From Clostridiaceae bacterium Marseille-Q4145 (lineage in GTDB: Bacteria > Bacillota > Clostridia > Lachnospirales > Lachnospiraceae), in contig JAGTTP010000001.1 in NCBI GenBank assembly GCA_018223365.1, forward strand, positions 1,649,910-1,713,909: DNA of 64,000 bases, written 5' to 3'. The stretch's first letter is position 1. Each line of letters starts with the position of its first letter. This document shows positions 7,278 through 16,307 of the stretch, piece by piece. The notes below the pieces were generated by a model that was not told the DNA's origin, made no database searches, and was given only the letters and a program-made list of their open reading frames with translations. Both the position numbers and the translations under genes were made by a program.

Positions 7278-9411
7278 AGCAGTTGTCACTTTGCTGGTGA
7301 CCATTGCCATTACGGCAATTCTGTTGTTCACCTCAGTAGCAGGCTGGGGCGCTGACGGAGCAGGTTCAGCAAAAGACATCAAACTGGGACTCGACCTGGC
7401 AGGTGGTGTCAGCATTACTTATCAGGCCGTTGGTGACGAAGCACCGTCTGCAGAAGATATGGCAGATACGGTGTATAAACTTCAGAAGCGTGTAGAAGGC
7501 TACAGTACTGAGGCTGAGGTTTACCAGGAAGGTTCCGACCGTATCAATATTGAGATTCCGGGTGTCAGTGATGCAAATGCAATTCTGGCAGAGCTTGGAA
7601 AACCAGGTTCTCTGCAGTTCACGACTTCTGACGGAACGGTAGTTCTGGAAGGAACCGATGTAGCAGATGCACAGGCTGGTTCCACTTCTGACCAGATGAC
7701 ACAGGCAAGAAAGTATATTGTAGAACTTACCCTGACGGATGACGGTGCAAAGAAATTTGCCGAGGCAACCCAGGCAAATCTCGGAAAGCAGATTGCCATT
7801 GTCTATGACGGCGATGTTATCAGTGCTCCGACCGTACAGTCTGCAATTACAGATGGCAGATGCCAGATCACCGGAGATTTTACTTACGAAGAAGCCGATC
7901 AGCTGGCTTCCACCATCCGTATCGGTTCCCTTTCCCTGGAACTGCAGGAGCTGCGTTCTAATGTGGTAGGAGCAAAGCTGGGAGCAGAAGCAATTCATAC
8001 CAGTTTAATTGCAGGTGTGATCGGATTTGCACTGGTTGTTCTGTTCATGATTGCCATTTACAGAATTATGGGACTTGCATCCGGCATAGCACTGACTTCT
8101 TATGTAGGTATCGTTCTGGTACTGTTGAATGGATTCCAGATGACCCTGACCCTGCCGGGTATTGCAGGTATCATCCTTTCCATCGGTATGGCGGTGGATG
8201 CCAATGTTATTATCTTTACACGTATTCGTGAGGAGATTGCAGCAGGCAAGACCGTCAAATCCGCTATGAAGATCGGTTACCAGAAAGCCCTTTCCGCAAT
8301 TGTGGATGGTAACATTACCACCCTGATTGCAGCAGCGGTACTGGCAATCAAAGGTTCCGGAAGTGTGAAGGGATTTGCACAGACTCTGGCACTTGGTATT
8401 GTTGTGTCCATGTTTACCGCACTAGTAGTATCCAAGCTGGTGATGAATGCACTGTATGCCCTTGGTATGAAAGATGTAAAATGGTACGGCACCTTCAAAG
8501 AGAGACAGCCGATCAATTTTGTTGGCAAGAAAAAGATCTGGTTCTCTGTATCTGTTCTGGTCATTGTAGCCGGACTGGCTTATATGGGAATCAATGCAGG
8601 CTCCGGCAAAGGCGCGCTGGCATACAGCCTGGAGTTCAAGGGTGGTACTTCCACAACGGTAGAGTTTAACGATGACATGACCATCCAGGAGATTGAACAG
8701 AATGTAGTTCCGGTTGTGGCAGAAGTTACCGGAGACAATGATATTCAGACCCAGAAGGTGGCAGGAACCACTCAGGTGGTTATCAAGACCAAAGAGCTGG
8801 ATCTTGACAAACGTACGGAACTGGATGAGAAGCTGACCGAGGCATTTGATCTGAGCGATACAGCAATCACCGCAGAGAATATCAGCGGGGCCATCAGTCA
8901 GGAAGTAAAACATGATGCGATTATTTCCGTGATCATCGCAACGATCTTTATGCTGATCTATATCTGGATCCGGTTTAAGGATGTAAGATTCGCAACCAGT
9001 GCAGTTGCTGCACTGCTGCATGATGTTCTGGTAGTACTTGTATTTTACGGAGCAGCCAGAATCTCTGTTGGAAATACCTTCATTGCCTGCATGCTGACTA
9101 TTGTTGGTTATTCCATCAATGCAACCATCGTTATTTTTGACCGTATCCGTGAGAACCTGGCAGAGATGAAACGGAAAGATACGCTGGAGGATGTGGTAAA
9201 TAACAGTATTACCCAGACACTGACCAGAAGTATTTTCACTTCCCTGACCACCTTTATCATGGTAGCGGTTCTCTATGTCATGGGAGTTGCTTCCGTGAAA
9301 GAGTTCGCACTGCCGCTGATGGTAGGTATTGCCTGCGGAGCTTATTCTTCCGTATGCATCACCGGTCCGCTGTGGTATGTCATGAAAACAAAACTGGTAA
9401 AGAAACAGTAA
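7264..9411 (+). CDS. secDF: Fused SecD-SecF protein translocase subunit
   Basis: A 715-aa fusion of SecD (about 1-405) and SecF (about 420-715), the proton-driven accessory of the SecYEG channel that pulls exported proteins across the membrane. Visible marks are the DLAGGVSITYQ segment after the first membrane helix, MAVDANVIIFTRIREE in the SecD half and GYSINATIVIFDRIREN in the SecF half, each within a block of about five membrane helices. The ATG at 7264 (MKKSRA) gives a normal signal-anchor start; an ATG at 7252 is also possible. The start lies inside the end of scfB, so translation is probably coupled. Linkage of scfAB to secDF is a recurrent Clostridia arrangement. Confidence 0.95.
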   Translation: MKKSRAVVTLLVTIAITAILLFTSVAGWGADGAGSAKDIKLGLDLAGGVSITYQAVGDEAPSAEDMADTVYKLQKRVEGYSTEAEVYQEGSDRINIEIPGVSDANAILAELGKPGSLQFTTSDGTVVLEGTDVADAQAGSTSDQMTQARKYIVELTLTDDGAKKFAEATQANLGKQIAIVYDGDVISAPTVQSAITDGRCQITGDFTYEEADQLASTIRIGSLSLELQELRSNVVGAKLGAEAIHTSLIAGVIGFALVVLFMIAIYRIMGLASGIALTSYVGIVLVLLNGFQMTLTLPGIAGIILSIGMAVDANVIIFTRIREEIAAGKTVKSAMKIGYQKALSAIVDGNITTLIAAAVLAIKGSGSVKGFAQTLALGIVVSMFTALVVSKLVMNALYALGMKDVKWYGTFKERQPINFVGKKKIWFSVSVLVIVAGLAYMGINAGSGKGALAYSLEFKGGTSTTVEFNDDMTIQEIEQNVVPVVAEVTGDNDIQTQKVAGTTQVVIKTKELDLDKRTELDEKLTEAFDLSDTAITAENISGAISQEVKHDAIISVIIATIFMLIYIWIRFKDVRFATSAVAALLHDVLVVLVFYGAARISVGNTFIACMLTIVGYSINATIVIFDRIRENLAEMKRKDTLEDVVNNSITQTLTRSIFTSLTTFIMVAVLYVMGVASVKEFALPLMVGIACGAYSSVCITGPLWYVMKTKLVKKQ

Positions 9412-9425
9412 CAGAAATGTAGATG

Positions 9426-9454
9426 AGGCAGGAGCTTTGGCTCCTGCCTTTTTT
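9426..9454 (+). terminator. Terminator after secDF
   Basis: AGGCAGGAGC (9426-9435) pairs with GCTCCTGCCT (9440-9449) around TTTG, then a run of Ts. A classic strong intrinsic terminator. Confidence 0.9.
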
Positions 9455-9507
9455 GCTCCTGGCATTTGAAATATTAAGATTAATTAAGAATTTCAAAATC
9501 AAAAATA

Positions 9508-9516
9508 TGGTATACT
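9508..9516 (+). promoter_or_regulatory. Extended -10 promoter of the ABC module
   Basis: TGG followed by TATACT (9511-9516) forms an extended -10 element about 45 nt before the GTG start of the ATPase gene. No good -35 lies at standard distance; the upstream tract is A/T-rich. Confidence 0.5.
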
Positions 9517-9562
9517 TTATATATTAAAATGCGCTCAAAAAAGAATAAAAGGAGGGCCTCGG

Positions 9563-10285
9563 GTGGAAGAAAAAAGGCAGCCTGTGATTCAGGTAAAAAA
9601 CCTCTATAAAATATTCCGGGTGGGGGACGAGAAGGTCCGGGCACTAAACGGTGTGGATCTGACCATCTATAAAGGAGAGTTCTGTGCCATCGTCGGTACA
9701 TCCGGTTCCGGAAAATCCACTATGCTGAATATGCTGGCGGGGTTGGAAAAACCGACCAAAGGAGAAGTCGTCGTGGCGGGACAGCATCTGGAAAATATGA
9801 CGGAAAACCAGCTGGTCAAGTTCCGGAGAGAAAAGGTGGGATTTATTTTTCAGTCTTTTAATCTTCTGGGAACCATGAATGCCATTGAAAATGTGGCATT
9901 GCCGTTGACCTTCCGGGGAGTGGATAAGAAGGTCAGGGAAGCTAAGGCAGTGAAGATGCTGAAGCTGGTAGGACTGTCCAAACATATGCTGCACCGGCCA
10001 AACGAGATGTCCGGTGGACAGCAGCAAAGAGTCGGTGTGGCAAGAGCCCTTGTGCTGGATCCGGAGATTATCTTCGCGGATGAACCGACCGGCAATCTGG
10101 ATTCCCATACATCCGCAGAAGTACTGGGACTGATGAGAAAAGTGGTACAGGAAAAGAATCAGACCATGGTGATGGTAACTCATGATAACCATCTGGCAGG
10201 ATTTGCGGATCGGATATTCCATATCATAGATGGAAAAATTGTGAAAATCGAGACACGGAGTGAATATAAGGAGGACGAGCAATGA
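9563..10285 (+). CDS. ABC transporter ATP-binding protein, MacB/LolD type
   Basis: A 240-aa ATPase of the MacB/LolD/FtsE clade. It has Walker A GTSGSGKST (about 47-55), Q-loop FIFQSFNLLGT, signature MSGGQQQRVGVARAL and Walker B IIFADEP, ending in the H-loop VTHD. The GTG start at 9563 follows GGAGGG by 6 nt. It heads a three-gene operon and overlaps the next gene by 4 nt. It should energise the FtsX-like permease encoded third. Such mechanotransmission systems move lipoproteins, peptides or antibiotics rather than small nutrients; the substrate is unknown here. Confidence 0.93.
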   Translation: MEEKRQPVIQVKNLYKIFRVGDEKVRALNGVDLTIYKGEFCAIVGTSGSGKSTMLNMLAGLEKPTKGEVVVAGQHLENMTENQLVKFRREKVGFIFQSFNLLGTMNAIENVALPLTFRGVDKKVREAKAVKMLKLVGLSKHMLHRPNEMSGGQQQRVGVARALVLDPEIIFADEPTGNLDSHTSAEVLGLMRKVVQEKNQTMVMVTHDNHLAGFADRIFHIIDGKIVKIETRSEYKEDEQ

Positions 10286-12051
10286 AGAAGTGGTGGATGA
10301 AAGGACTTGCAGTGGCCCTGTGTGCAGGAATGCTGGCACCGGCAGCAGCGGTGAGCGTGCCGGGAATAGGGATGACGGTGTATGCGGAGGAACCGACGAC
10401 TCCAACGCCCGGAACGGATAATAATGATAATAAGAATAATGACGTAGATCCGGAAGCAGAACTTCAGAAAGCAAAAGGCGGTGCTATGAATCAGCTTCAG
10501 GACTATCAGCGACTGATCGATCCGGATGGTAAAAAAGAAACCAAGCTTAATGTGATTGTGACGAACGCATTGGAGCAGATAAAAAAAATGACGACTAAGG
10601 ATGGTGTTGACGCTTATATTACCAAGGCAAAAGGGGACATGGATAAAGTGGTCAACCCACCCAAAGATGACAGCAATGACGACGATGATAACGATGAAGA
10701 TACCGTTCCGGTAAATGCGGATCATTTTCTCATGGTAGGCGGTACTTGGGTAACTCCGGTAGCCAATGCAGGGCAGGAAGTCAGCATTGTTCTTCCGGTT
10801 GTCAATATGGGCAAGACCAATGTGACCAATGCCGTGGTTACACCGGTATTAAGCACCGATACAGCAACCTGGCCATTTGAGATCACCCAATCCAGTTATT
10901 CCCAGAACATTGCGGATCTTCCCGGCACTGACACCGGAATGTCTGATATGGACCGGAGACGGGAACTTACTTGGAACCTGAAAACCAGAAGTGATGTGGG
11001 AAATGGCTATCAGAAGATTTCTTTCAATGTGCGGTATTTTGCATCTGATGGAAGCAGCCAGACGACCACCCTTGATACTTACATCCAGACCAGTGGTACA
11101 GCCGGTGTCAGCGCGGATGGAAAATCATCTGTGCCGCGGGTGATTGTAACCGGATTTGAGACCAATCCGGAGACGGTACATGCAGGTGAAAGTTTTATGC
11201 TGACCCTGCATCTGAAAAATACTTCCACAGCAACCAGTGTCAGCAATATGCTGTTTGAGTTTGATGCAGCAGTAGAGGGCAAGGATTCCGAGACGACCTA
11301 TGAATCTTTCCTGCCGACCGCAGGTTCCAACACGATCTTTGTAGATAAGATGGCAAAAAATGGAACCAAAGATATCCAGATTGAAATGGAAGCAAGAGCC
11401 GATCTGGCACAGAAACCATATGCTATCGACGTTAACATGAGCTATGAGGATGAGCATGTCAACGCTTACACTAACAAAGCGAGTGTATCCATTCCAGTGA
11501 AACAGGCAGCCCGGGTTGACATGAGTGAGCCGGAGGTGAATCCTTCCAGTATTGAAGTGGGCAGTGAAGCAAATATTATGTTCAGTATCTACAATCTGGG
11601 AAAGACCAAGCTTTACAATGTGAAAGTGTCTGCAGACAGTGAATTCGTGAGCAGCGGTGATGCTTTTGTAGGTAATCTGGATTCCGGAGCAACCGGTTCC
11701 GTAGATATGTATGTGAATGGTCTGGCACCTACGACAGACGATGGAACGGTAAAACTTAATATTTCTTATGAGGATGAGACCGGAGAGGCAACTGTGATTG
11801 AGAAGACCGTTTCCTTATATGTCAGCGAACCTATGATGGATGACAGTATGGGAATGGACGATATGCCTGCGGACGATCAGACCGGAACCGGCGGCAGCGT
11901 TGGAAAGGCAGTTCCTGTGATTGTTGTCTTCCTGATTGCAGCAGGTGGTATTGCCATCATCATCAGTCTGAAGAAAAAGAAACTGAAAGAACAGAAAAAA
12001 CTGGAAGAAGACCTCATTGATCTGGATGAAGAGGATGACGAGAAGGAGTAA
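10282..12051 (+). CDS. Exported, membrane-anchored COG1361/CARDB-like protein of ABC module
   Basis: A 589-aa surface protein. An N-terminal signal peptide (about 1-36) is followed by a low-complexity Asn/Asp-rich stretch, a helical segment (about 60-130), another acidic Asp/Asn linker (about 133-145) and then several immunoglobulin-like beta domains of the COG1361/NEW3/CARDB sort (about 150-545; motifs such as PVVNMGKTNVTNAVV and FSIYNLGKTKLYNVKV). One C-terminal membrane helix (about 553-573) is followed by a Lys-rich then Asp/Glu-rich cytoplasmic tail. It sits between the ATPase and the permease, the place a membrane-fusion protein occupies in MacAB operons, yet it has no MacA-like barrel or lipoyl hairpin. 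An adaptor or substrate-binding role is inference. Confidence 0.8.
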   Translation: MKKWWMKGLAVALCAGMLAPAAAVSVPGIGMTVYAEEPTTPTPGTDNNDNKNNDVDPEAELQKAKGGAMNQLQDYQRLIDPDGKKETKLNVIVTNALEQIKKMTTKDGVDAYITKAKGDMDKVVNPPKDDSNDDDDNDEDTVPVNADHFLMVGGTWVTPVANAGQEVSIVLPVVNMGKTNVTNAVVTPVLSTDTATWPFEITQSSYSQNIADLPGTDTGMSDMDRRRELTWNLKTRSDVGNGYQKISFNVRYFASDGSSQTTTLDTYIQTSGTAGVSADGKSSVPRVIVTGFETNPETVHAGESFMLTLHLKNTSTATSVSNMLFEFDAAVEGKDSETTYESFLPTAGSNTIFVDKMAKNGTKDIQIEMEARADLAQKPYAIDVNMSYEDEHVNAYTNKASVSIPVKQAARVDMSEPEVNPSSIEVGSEANIMFSIYNLGKTKLYNVKVSADSEFVSSGDAFVGNLDSGATGSVDMYVNGLAPTTDDGTVKLNISYEDETGEATVIEKTVSLYVSEPMMDDSMGMDDMPADDQTGTGGSVGKAVPVIVVFLIAAGGIAIIISLKKKKLKEQKKLEEDLIDLDEEDDEKE

Positions 12052-12054
12052 AGC

Positions 12055-13410
12055 ATGAAATTTCTGGATTTACTTCGAATGAGCAGTTCAAATCTGCTCA
12101 GAAGAAAGCTTCGTACGGCATTGACCGTACTTGGCGTTGTCATAGGAACGGCATCCATTGTAGTCATGATTTCTCTGGGCTTGGGACTTCAGAAAAGTTC
12201 GCTTGAGCAGATAGAGCAGTATGGAGGGCTGACCACCATCAATGTCAATACATGGGGCAACTGGGACAGCTCTTCCTCAAATACGGAAGAACTCCGGATT
12301 GATGATGCATTGGTGGAAAAAATCGCAGCCATGCCTCATGTGGAAATTGCCTCGCCGATGCTGTCTGTTAATGTACTGGCGAAACAAGGGGCGTATATGG
12401 GAAACCTGCAGGTATATGGAATGACCCAGGAAGCTATGAAGTCCATGAATATGGAGGTGGGAGAAGGAACGCTTCCTCCTGCCAATGGAGGTCTGCAGTT
12501 TTTCTATGGCAATCAGGTCATTACGAATTTTTACAATGCCAAGACCAATGAATACTACTGGGATACAATGACAGTGCCGGATGTAGATCTGATGAAGGAT
12601 CCAGTGTTTGTGATCTTTGACACGGATGCTTATTATAATTCCACCAGCGGTGGAGATAGCAGCGGTCAGGTGACGGCACCTCCGAAGAAGTATATTATTC
12701 CCACCAGCGGATTGATGGCGGGAACGGTAGATGATTACAGCGAGAACAGCTACAATGTGTATGCAGACATTGATCAGCTGAAGGCAATGCTGAAGAAGAT
12801 TTTCAAGGGAAAAGCCATTCCCGGACAGCCGACGAACAAAGCGGGGAAACCCTATAAAGAGATCTATTATGATCAGGTCTATGTAAAAGTAGACAGCATG
12901 GAAAATGTACAGGAGATCCAGAAAGCAATTCAGGACATGGGATATGGGGCAAGCAGTAATGCAGAATGGATGCAGCAGACGAAAGACCAGATGAAAATGA
13001 TTCAGCTGGTGCTGGGAGGAATTGGTGCCGTATCCCTGTTTGTAGCAGCCATCGGTATTGCCAATACCATGATGATGTCCATTTATGAACGGACGAAGGA
13101 GATTGGTATTATTAAGGTACTGGGATGCGACATGAACAATATCCGTACGATGTTTTTGCTGGAGGCCGGATTTATTGGATTTTTCGGCGGACTGATCGGA
13201 CTGATACTCAGTGAAACGATATCTTTTGTTATTAATATGGTGGCAGCCGGGGCAGACGGAAGTGGATATTATTCCGGCATTTCCTATATACCTGTATGGC
13301 TTGTTCTGGCAGCACTGGTATTTGCCGTACTGGTCGGTATGGTGGCTGGTTTCTTCCCGGCACTTCGTGCCATGAAATTAAGCCCGCTGGCGGCCATTCG
13401 AAATGAATAA
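12055..13410 (+). CDS. FtsX/MacB-like ABC transporter permease
   Basis: A 451-aa permease of the MacB type. There is one membrane helix near the N-terminus (about 20-44), a large extracellular MacB-type core domain (about 50-300), then three helices of the FtsX domain (about 320-450; GAVSLFVAAIGIANTMMMS, and EAGFIGFFGGLIGL). The conserved ERTKEIGIIKVLG coupling helix contacts the ATPase. It starts 3 nt after the middle gene and ends the operon before a terminator. The extracellular domain contains a Ser/Gly-rich loop (about 200-205). Confidence 0.92.
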   Translation: MKFLDLLRMSSSNLLRRKLRTALTVLGVVIGTASIVVMISLGLGLQKSSLEQIEQYGGLTTINVNTWGNWDSSSSNTEELRIDDALVEKIAAMPHVEIASPMLSVNVLAKQGAYMGNLQVYGMTQEAMKSMNMEVGEGTLPPANGGLQFFYGNQVITNFYNAKTNEYYWDTMTVPDVDLMKDPVFVIFDTDAYYNSTSGGDSSGQVTAPPKKYIIPTSGLMAGTVDDYSENSYNVYADIDQLKAMLKKIFKGKAIPGQPTNKAGKPYKEIYYDQVYVKVDSMENVQEIQKAIQDMGYGASSNAEWMQQTKDQMKMIQLVLGGIGAVSLFVAAIGIANTMMMSIYERTKEIGIIKVLGCDMNNIRTMFLLEAGFIGFFGGLIGLILSETISFVINMVAAGADGSGYYSGISYIPVWLVLAALVFAVLVGMVAGFFPALRAMKLSPLAAIRNE

Positions 13411-13420
13411 AGAAACAGGA

Positions 13421-13465
13421 AAAACGAGACAAAGCCCAGAGAAATGAGTTCTGTCTCGTTTTTTT
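13421..13465 (+). terminator. Terminator after the ABC module
   Basis: AAAACGAGACA (13421-13431) pairs with TGTCTCGTTTT (13452-13462), followed by more Ts. Confidence 0.88.
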
Positions 13466-13475
13466 AAAAAGGACA

Positions 13476-13503
13476 TTGACTTCCTGAAAACCTGTGTTAC
13501 GAT
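13476..13503 (+). promoter_or_regulatory. Promoter of pepF
   Basis: TTGACT (13476-13481) and TACGAT (13498-13503) with a 16-nt spacer, about 20 nt before the pepF start codon. Confidence 0.6.
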
Positions 13504-13522
13504 AAAGAAAGCGAGGAAGTTA

Positions 13523-15349
13523 ATGATGACAGACAGAAAATTGAACACAAGAGAAGAAGCCGATGCCCGCTACAAATGGGCCATCGAAGATTTATATAAG
13601 GATGATGAAGACTGGAAGAGAGATTATGAACTTCTGAAAAGCCGGATCCCAGAACTTACAAAGTTCCGTGGACGGCTTGGCGAGAGCGCAGAAGTTCTCT
13701 TATCCATGCAGAAATTAAGTGACGAACTGAACCAACTGCTGGAGAAAGTATATGTTTATGCAAATCAGCGCCTTCATGAAAATACAGATAACAGCACGTA
13801 CCAGAATCTGGCAAGTCAGGCCCAGGGATTGTTAGTGGAACTCTCCGAGAGCCTGTCTTTTGTGGAGCCAGAGCTCATGGAGCTGCCGGACGGAATCATT
13901 GAGACATTCCTGGATGAAAATGAAGAGCTTTTGGTATACCGCCAGTATTTTGAAAATATAATAAGACAGAAAAAACATGTCCTGCCCACAGAACAGGAAC
14001 AGCTTTTGGCGGCTATGGGAGAGGTGGCAGAAAGCCCGAAGGATATTTTCTCCATGTTTAATAATGCGGATATTCGTTTTCCGGAGATTACCGGGGAAGA
14101 TGGGCATCCGGTGCAGGTGACCCATGGACGTTATATGTCTCTCATGCAGAGCCGGAACCGTCAGGTGCGAAAAGATGCCTTTGAAGCTATGTATGGAGTC
14201 TATGGTGACTGGAGAAATACGCTGGCTGCCATGTATCGTGCCAATGTGAAGCAGGAGGCATTTCTGGCGAAGGCACATAAGTATACATCTGACCTGGAAG
14301 CAGCTCTGGATGGAAGCCATATTCCGGTGAAAGTCTATGAGCAGCTTATTGAAGCAGTGCATGAATCCATGCCGCTGATGTACCGCTATATGAAGCTGCG
14401 GAAAAAACTTCTTGGCGTGGAAGAACTTCATATGTATGATCTCTATGTGCCTGTGACAGAACAGGATCACAGTGAGATTCCATTTGAGCAGGCGAAGAAA
14501 ACTGTATTAGAAGGGCTCGCTCCCATGGGCGAAGAATATTTACATCTGCTCAGAGAAGGATTTGATCACGGATGGATAGATGTCTACGAGAATCAGGGCA
14601 AACGGACAGGTGCGTATTCCTGGGGAGCCTACGGAACCCATCCTTATGTACTGCTCAACTATCAGGGAACACTGCACGATGTCTTTACACTTGCCCATGA
14701 GATGGGGCATGCTCTGCATTCCTGGTATTCTGATGAGCATCAGCCCTATATTTATGCAGGCTATCGGATCTTCGTGGCAGAGGTGGCATCTACCTGCAAC
14801 GAGGCATTGCTCATTCATTATCTGATGGAACAGAGTAAAAAGGCCGGAGACCGGAAGAAGACCATGTATCTTATGAACTATTTTCTGGAACAGTTCCGGA
14901 CCACATTGTTCCGGCAGACGATGTTTGCAGAATTTGAGAAGATTACCCACGGACTGCAGGAACAGGGAGAAACATTGACGGCAGACCGGTTATGTGAGAT
15001 TTATTATGATCTGAATAAGCTGTATTTTGGGGAAGAGATCTGTGTGGATCAGGAGATTGCCATGGAATGGGCCAGGATTCCACATTTCTATACACCATTT
15101 TATGTTTATCAGTATGCGACCGGATTTTCGGCAGCCATTGCTCTGTCCAAACAGATTCTGGAACAGGGAGCGCCTGCGGTGGAACAGTATAAGAAATTCC
15201 TGAAGGGAGGAAGTTCCATGTATCCGCTGGAACTTCTGAAGATGGCAGGAGTGGATATGGAGCAGAAAGCTCCGGTACAGGATGCACTTGCGGTATTTGC
15301 ACAATATCTCGATGAGATGGAAAGGCTTGCAGACCATGACACTGTATGA
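13523..15349 (+). CDS. pepF: Oligoendopeptidase F (M3 metallopeptidase)
   Basis: A 608-aa cytoplasmic zinc peptidase of family M3B that cleaves short peptides. The zinc motif HEMGH lies at 392-396 within TLAHEMGHALHS, and the third ligand Glu lies in the downstream EVASTCNEALL segment. Upstream helices (1-200) match the PepF N-terminal domain. The length is typical (about 600 aa). The ATG at 13523 is preceded by GAGGAAG; a second ATG follows immediately and could also serve. The next gene begins inside its 3' end. Confidence 0.95.
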   Translation: MMTDRKLNTREEADARYKWAIEDLYKDDEDWKRDYELLKSRIPELTKFRGRLGESAEVLLSMQKLSDELNQLLEKVYVYANQRLHENTDNSTYQNLASQAQGLLVELSESLSFVEPELMELPDGIIETFLDENEELLVYRQYFENIIRQKKHVLPTEQEQLLAAMGEVAESPKDIFSMFNNADIRFPEITGEDGHPVQVTHGRYMSLMQSRNRQVRKDAFEAMYGVYGDWRNTLAAMYRANVKQEAFLAKAHKYTSDLEAALDGSHIPVKVYEQLIEAVHESMPLMYRYMKLRKKLLGVEELHMYDLYVPVTEQDHSEIPFEQAKKTVLEGLAPMGEEYLHLLREGFDHGWIDVYENQGKRTGAYSWGAYGTHPYVLLNYQGTLHDVFTLAHEMGHALHSWYSDEHQPYIYAGYRIFVAEVASTCNEALLIHYLMEQSKKAGDRKKTMYLMNYFLEQFRTTLFRQTMFAEFEKITHGLQEQGETLTADRLCEIYYDLNKLYFGEEICVDQEIAMEWARIPHFYTPFYVYQYATGFSAAIALSKQILEQGAPAVEQYKKFLKGGSSMYPLELLKMAGVDMEQKAPVQDALAVFAQYLDEMERLADHDTV

Positions 15350-16112
15350 AGCAATTTTTCGGAGAAAATCAATCAGAAAATACAGGGATACAGAGATTGA
15401 TCCCAAACTGTTGGAGAAGATCGAACAGTATGGAGAGGATGCAGTCGGCATCCGCCCGGAGATCCGGACGAAATGGAAAATTTTAAAAGGCTCTGACAAA
15501 CGTCTGGCAGGACTTTTTCTGGTGAAAGCACCCTATTATGTGGTGCTTTATTCGGAGATCTGTGAGGACTACCGGAAAAATGCAGGATGTCTTATGGAAC
15601 AGCTGGTGCTGTATCTGCATACAAAGGGCATCGGCAGCTGTTATCAGGGCGGTGCCCGCGTGAAGCATGAGGATGAAAAAGAACTGGAGCCGGTCATGAT
15701 CATGGCATTTGGTTACCCGGCAGAACCATTGGAGCGGGATCGGGAAGCATTCAAGCGGATGGAACTGAATCGGTTTGTGAAAGTCCATGGAAATTTTGGC
15801 AAAGTGCAGCGAAAACTTCTGGAAGCAGCAAGGGTGGCTCCTTCCGCCATGAACCTGCAACCCTGGCGTTTTGTAGTGACCGATGGCAAAATTCATATGT
15901 TTGTGAAGAAGCCGGGAAAGATCGGCTATCAGATGCAGCAGGATTTTAATCTCTTTGATGCAGGTATTGCACTGGCACATATGCTGGTGACCGCAGAAGA
16001 GCAGTGGTTTGACCTGGAATACCAGAAACTGGACAGCATTCTGGAAAAAGATTTCCCAAACAATATGTATGTGGGCAGCCTGCTGATCCTGAATGAAAGT
16101 GAAAAGATCTGA
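15336..16112 (+). CDS. Nitroreductase-like protein (TM1586 type)
   Basis: A 258-aa FMN-dependent nitroreductase-fold protein. It begins TLYEAIFRRKSIRKYRD, the classic nitroreductase N-terminal helix with the basic FMN-contacting residues. A second such segment occurs at about 165-185 (LLEAARVAPSAMNLQPWRF). So the chain looks like two nitroreductase halves in one polypeptide, as in the putative TM nitroreductase family. The start at 15336 overlaps pepF by 14 nt; upstream in-frame codons have no homology. The physiological substrate is unknown. Co-transcription with pepF is likely. Confidence 0.85.
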   Translation: MTLYEAIFRRKSIRKYRDTEIDPKLLEKIEQYGEDAVGIRPEIRTKWKILKGSDKRLAGLFLVKAPYYVVLYSEICEDYRKNAGCLMEQLVLYLHTKGIGSCYQGGARVKHEDEKELEPVMIMAFGYPAEPLERDREAFKRMELNRFVKVHGNFGKVQRKLLEAARVAPSAMNLQPWRFVVTDGKIHMFVKKPGKIGYQMQQDFNLFDAGIALAHMLVTAEEQWFDLEYQKLDSILEKDFPNNMYVGSLLILNESEKI

Positions 16113-16129
16113 AAGATAAAAAATATCTG

Positions 16130-16158
16130 TTGACAAATGTACCGTTTTCCGGTATCAT
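16130..16158 (+). promoter_or_regulatory. Promoter of tRNA-Gly
   Basis: Consensus TTGACA (16130-16135) and TATCAT (16153-16158) with 17-nt spacing, 39 nt before the mature tRNA 5' end. Confidence 0.8.
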
Positions 16159-16197
16159 ATGTTTTGTCGCTGATACAGTGACAGCACAACAGATTTT

Positions 16198-16269
16198 GCA
16201 CGAGTGGCTCAGTGGTGGAGTATCGCCTTGCCAAGGCGAGGGTCGCGGGTTCGAATCCCGTCTCGTGCT
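16198..16269 (+). tRNA. tRNA-Gly (anticodon GCC)
   Basis: The acceptor stem GCACGAG (16198-16204) pairs with CTCGTGC (16262-16268), with discriminator T at 16269. The anticodon stem TCGCC/GGCGA encloses loop TTGCCAA with anticodon GCC at 16230-16232. The T arm has GCGGGTTCGAATCCCGT. CCA is not encoded. It has its own promoter and terminator. Confidence 0.97.
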
Positions 16270-16272
16270 CTT

Positions 16273-16303
16273 AAAGGATTCAGAATTTATCTGGATCCTT
16301 TTT
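16273..16303 (+). terminator. Terminator of tRNA-Gly
   Basis: A 12-bp stem (16273-16284 with 16290-16301, one wobble pair) encloses loop ATTTA and leads into Ts. The group II intron begins only a few bases after it. Confidence 0.88.
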
Positions 16304-16307
16304 CTTT

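Noticed and set aside
8422..9465. A 347-codon minus-strand frame opposite secDF
   Set aside because: Antisense shadow of the membrane-protein gene; the sequence has no recognisable domain and lacks a start context.
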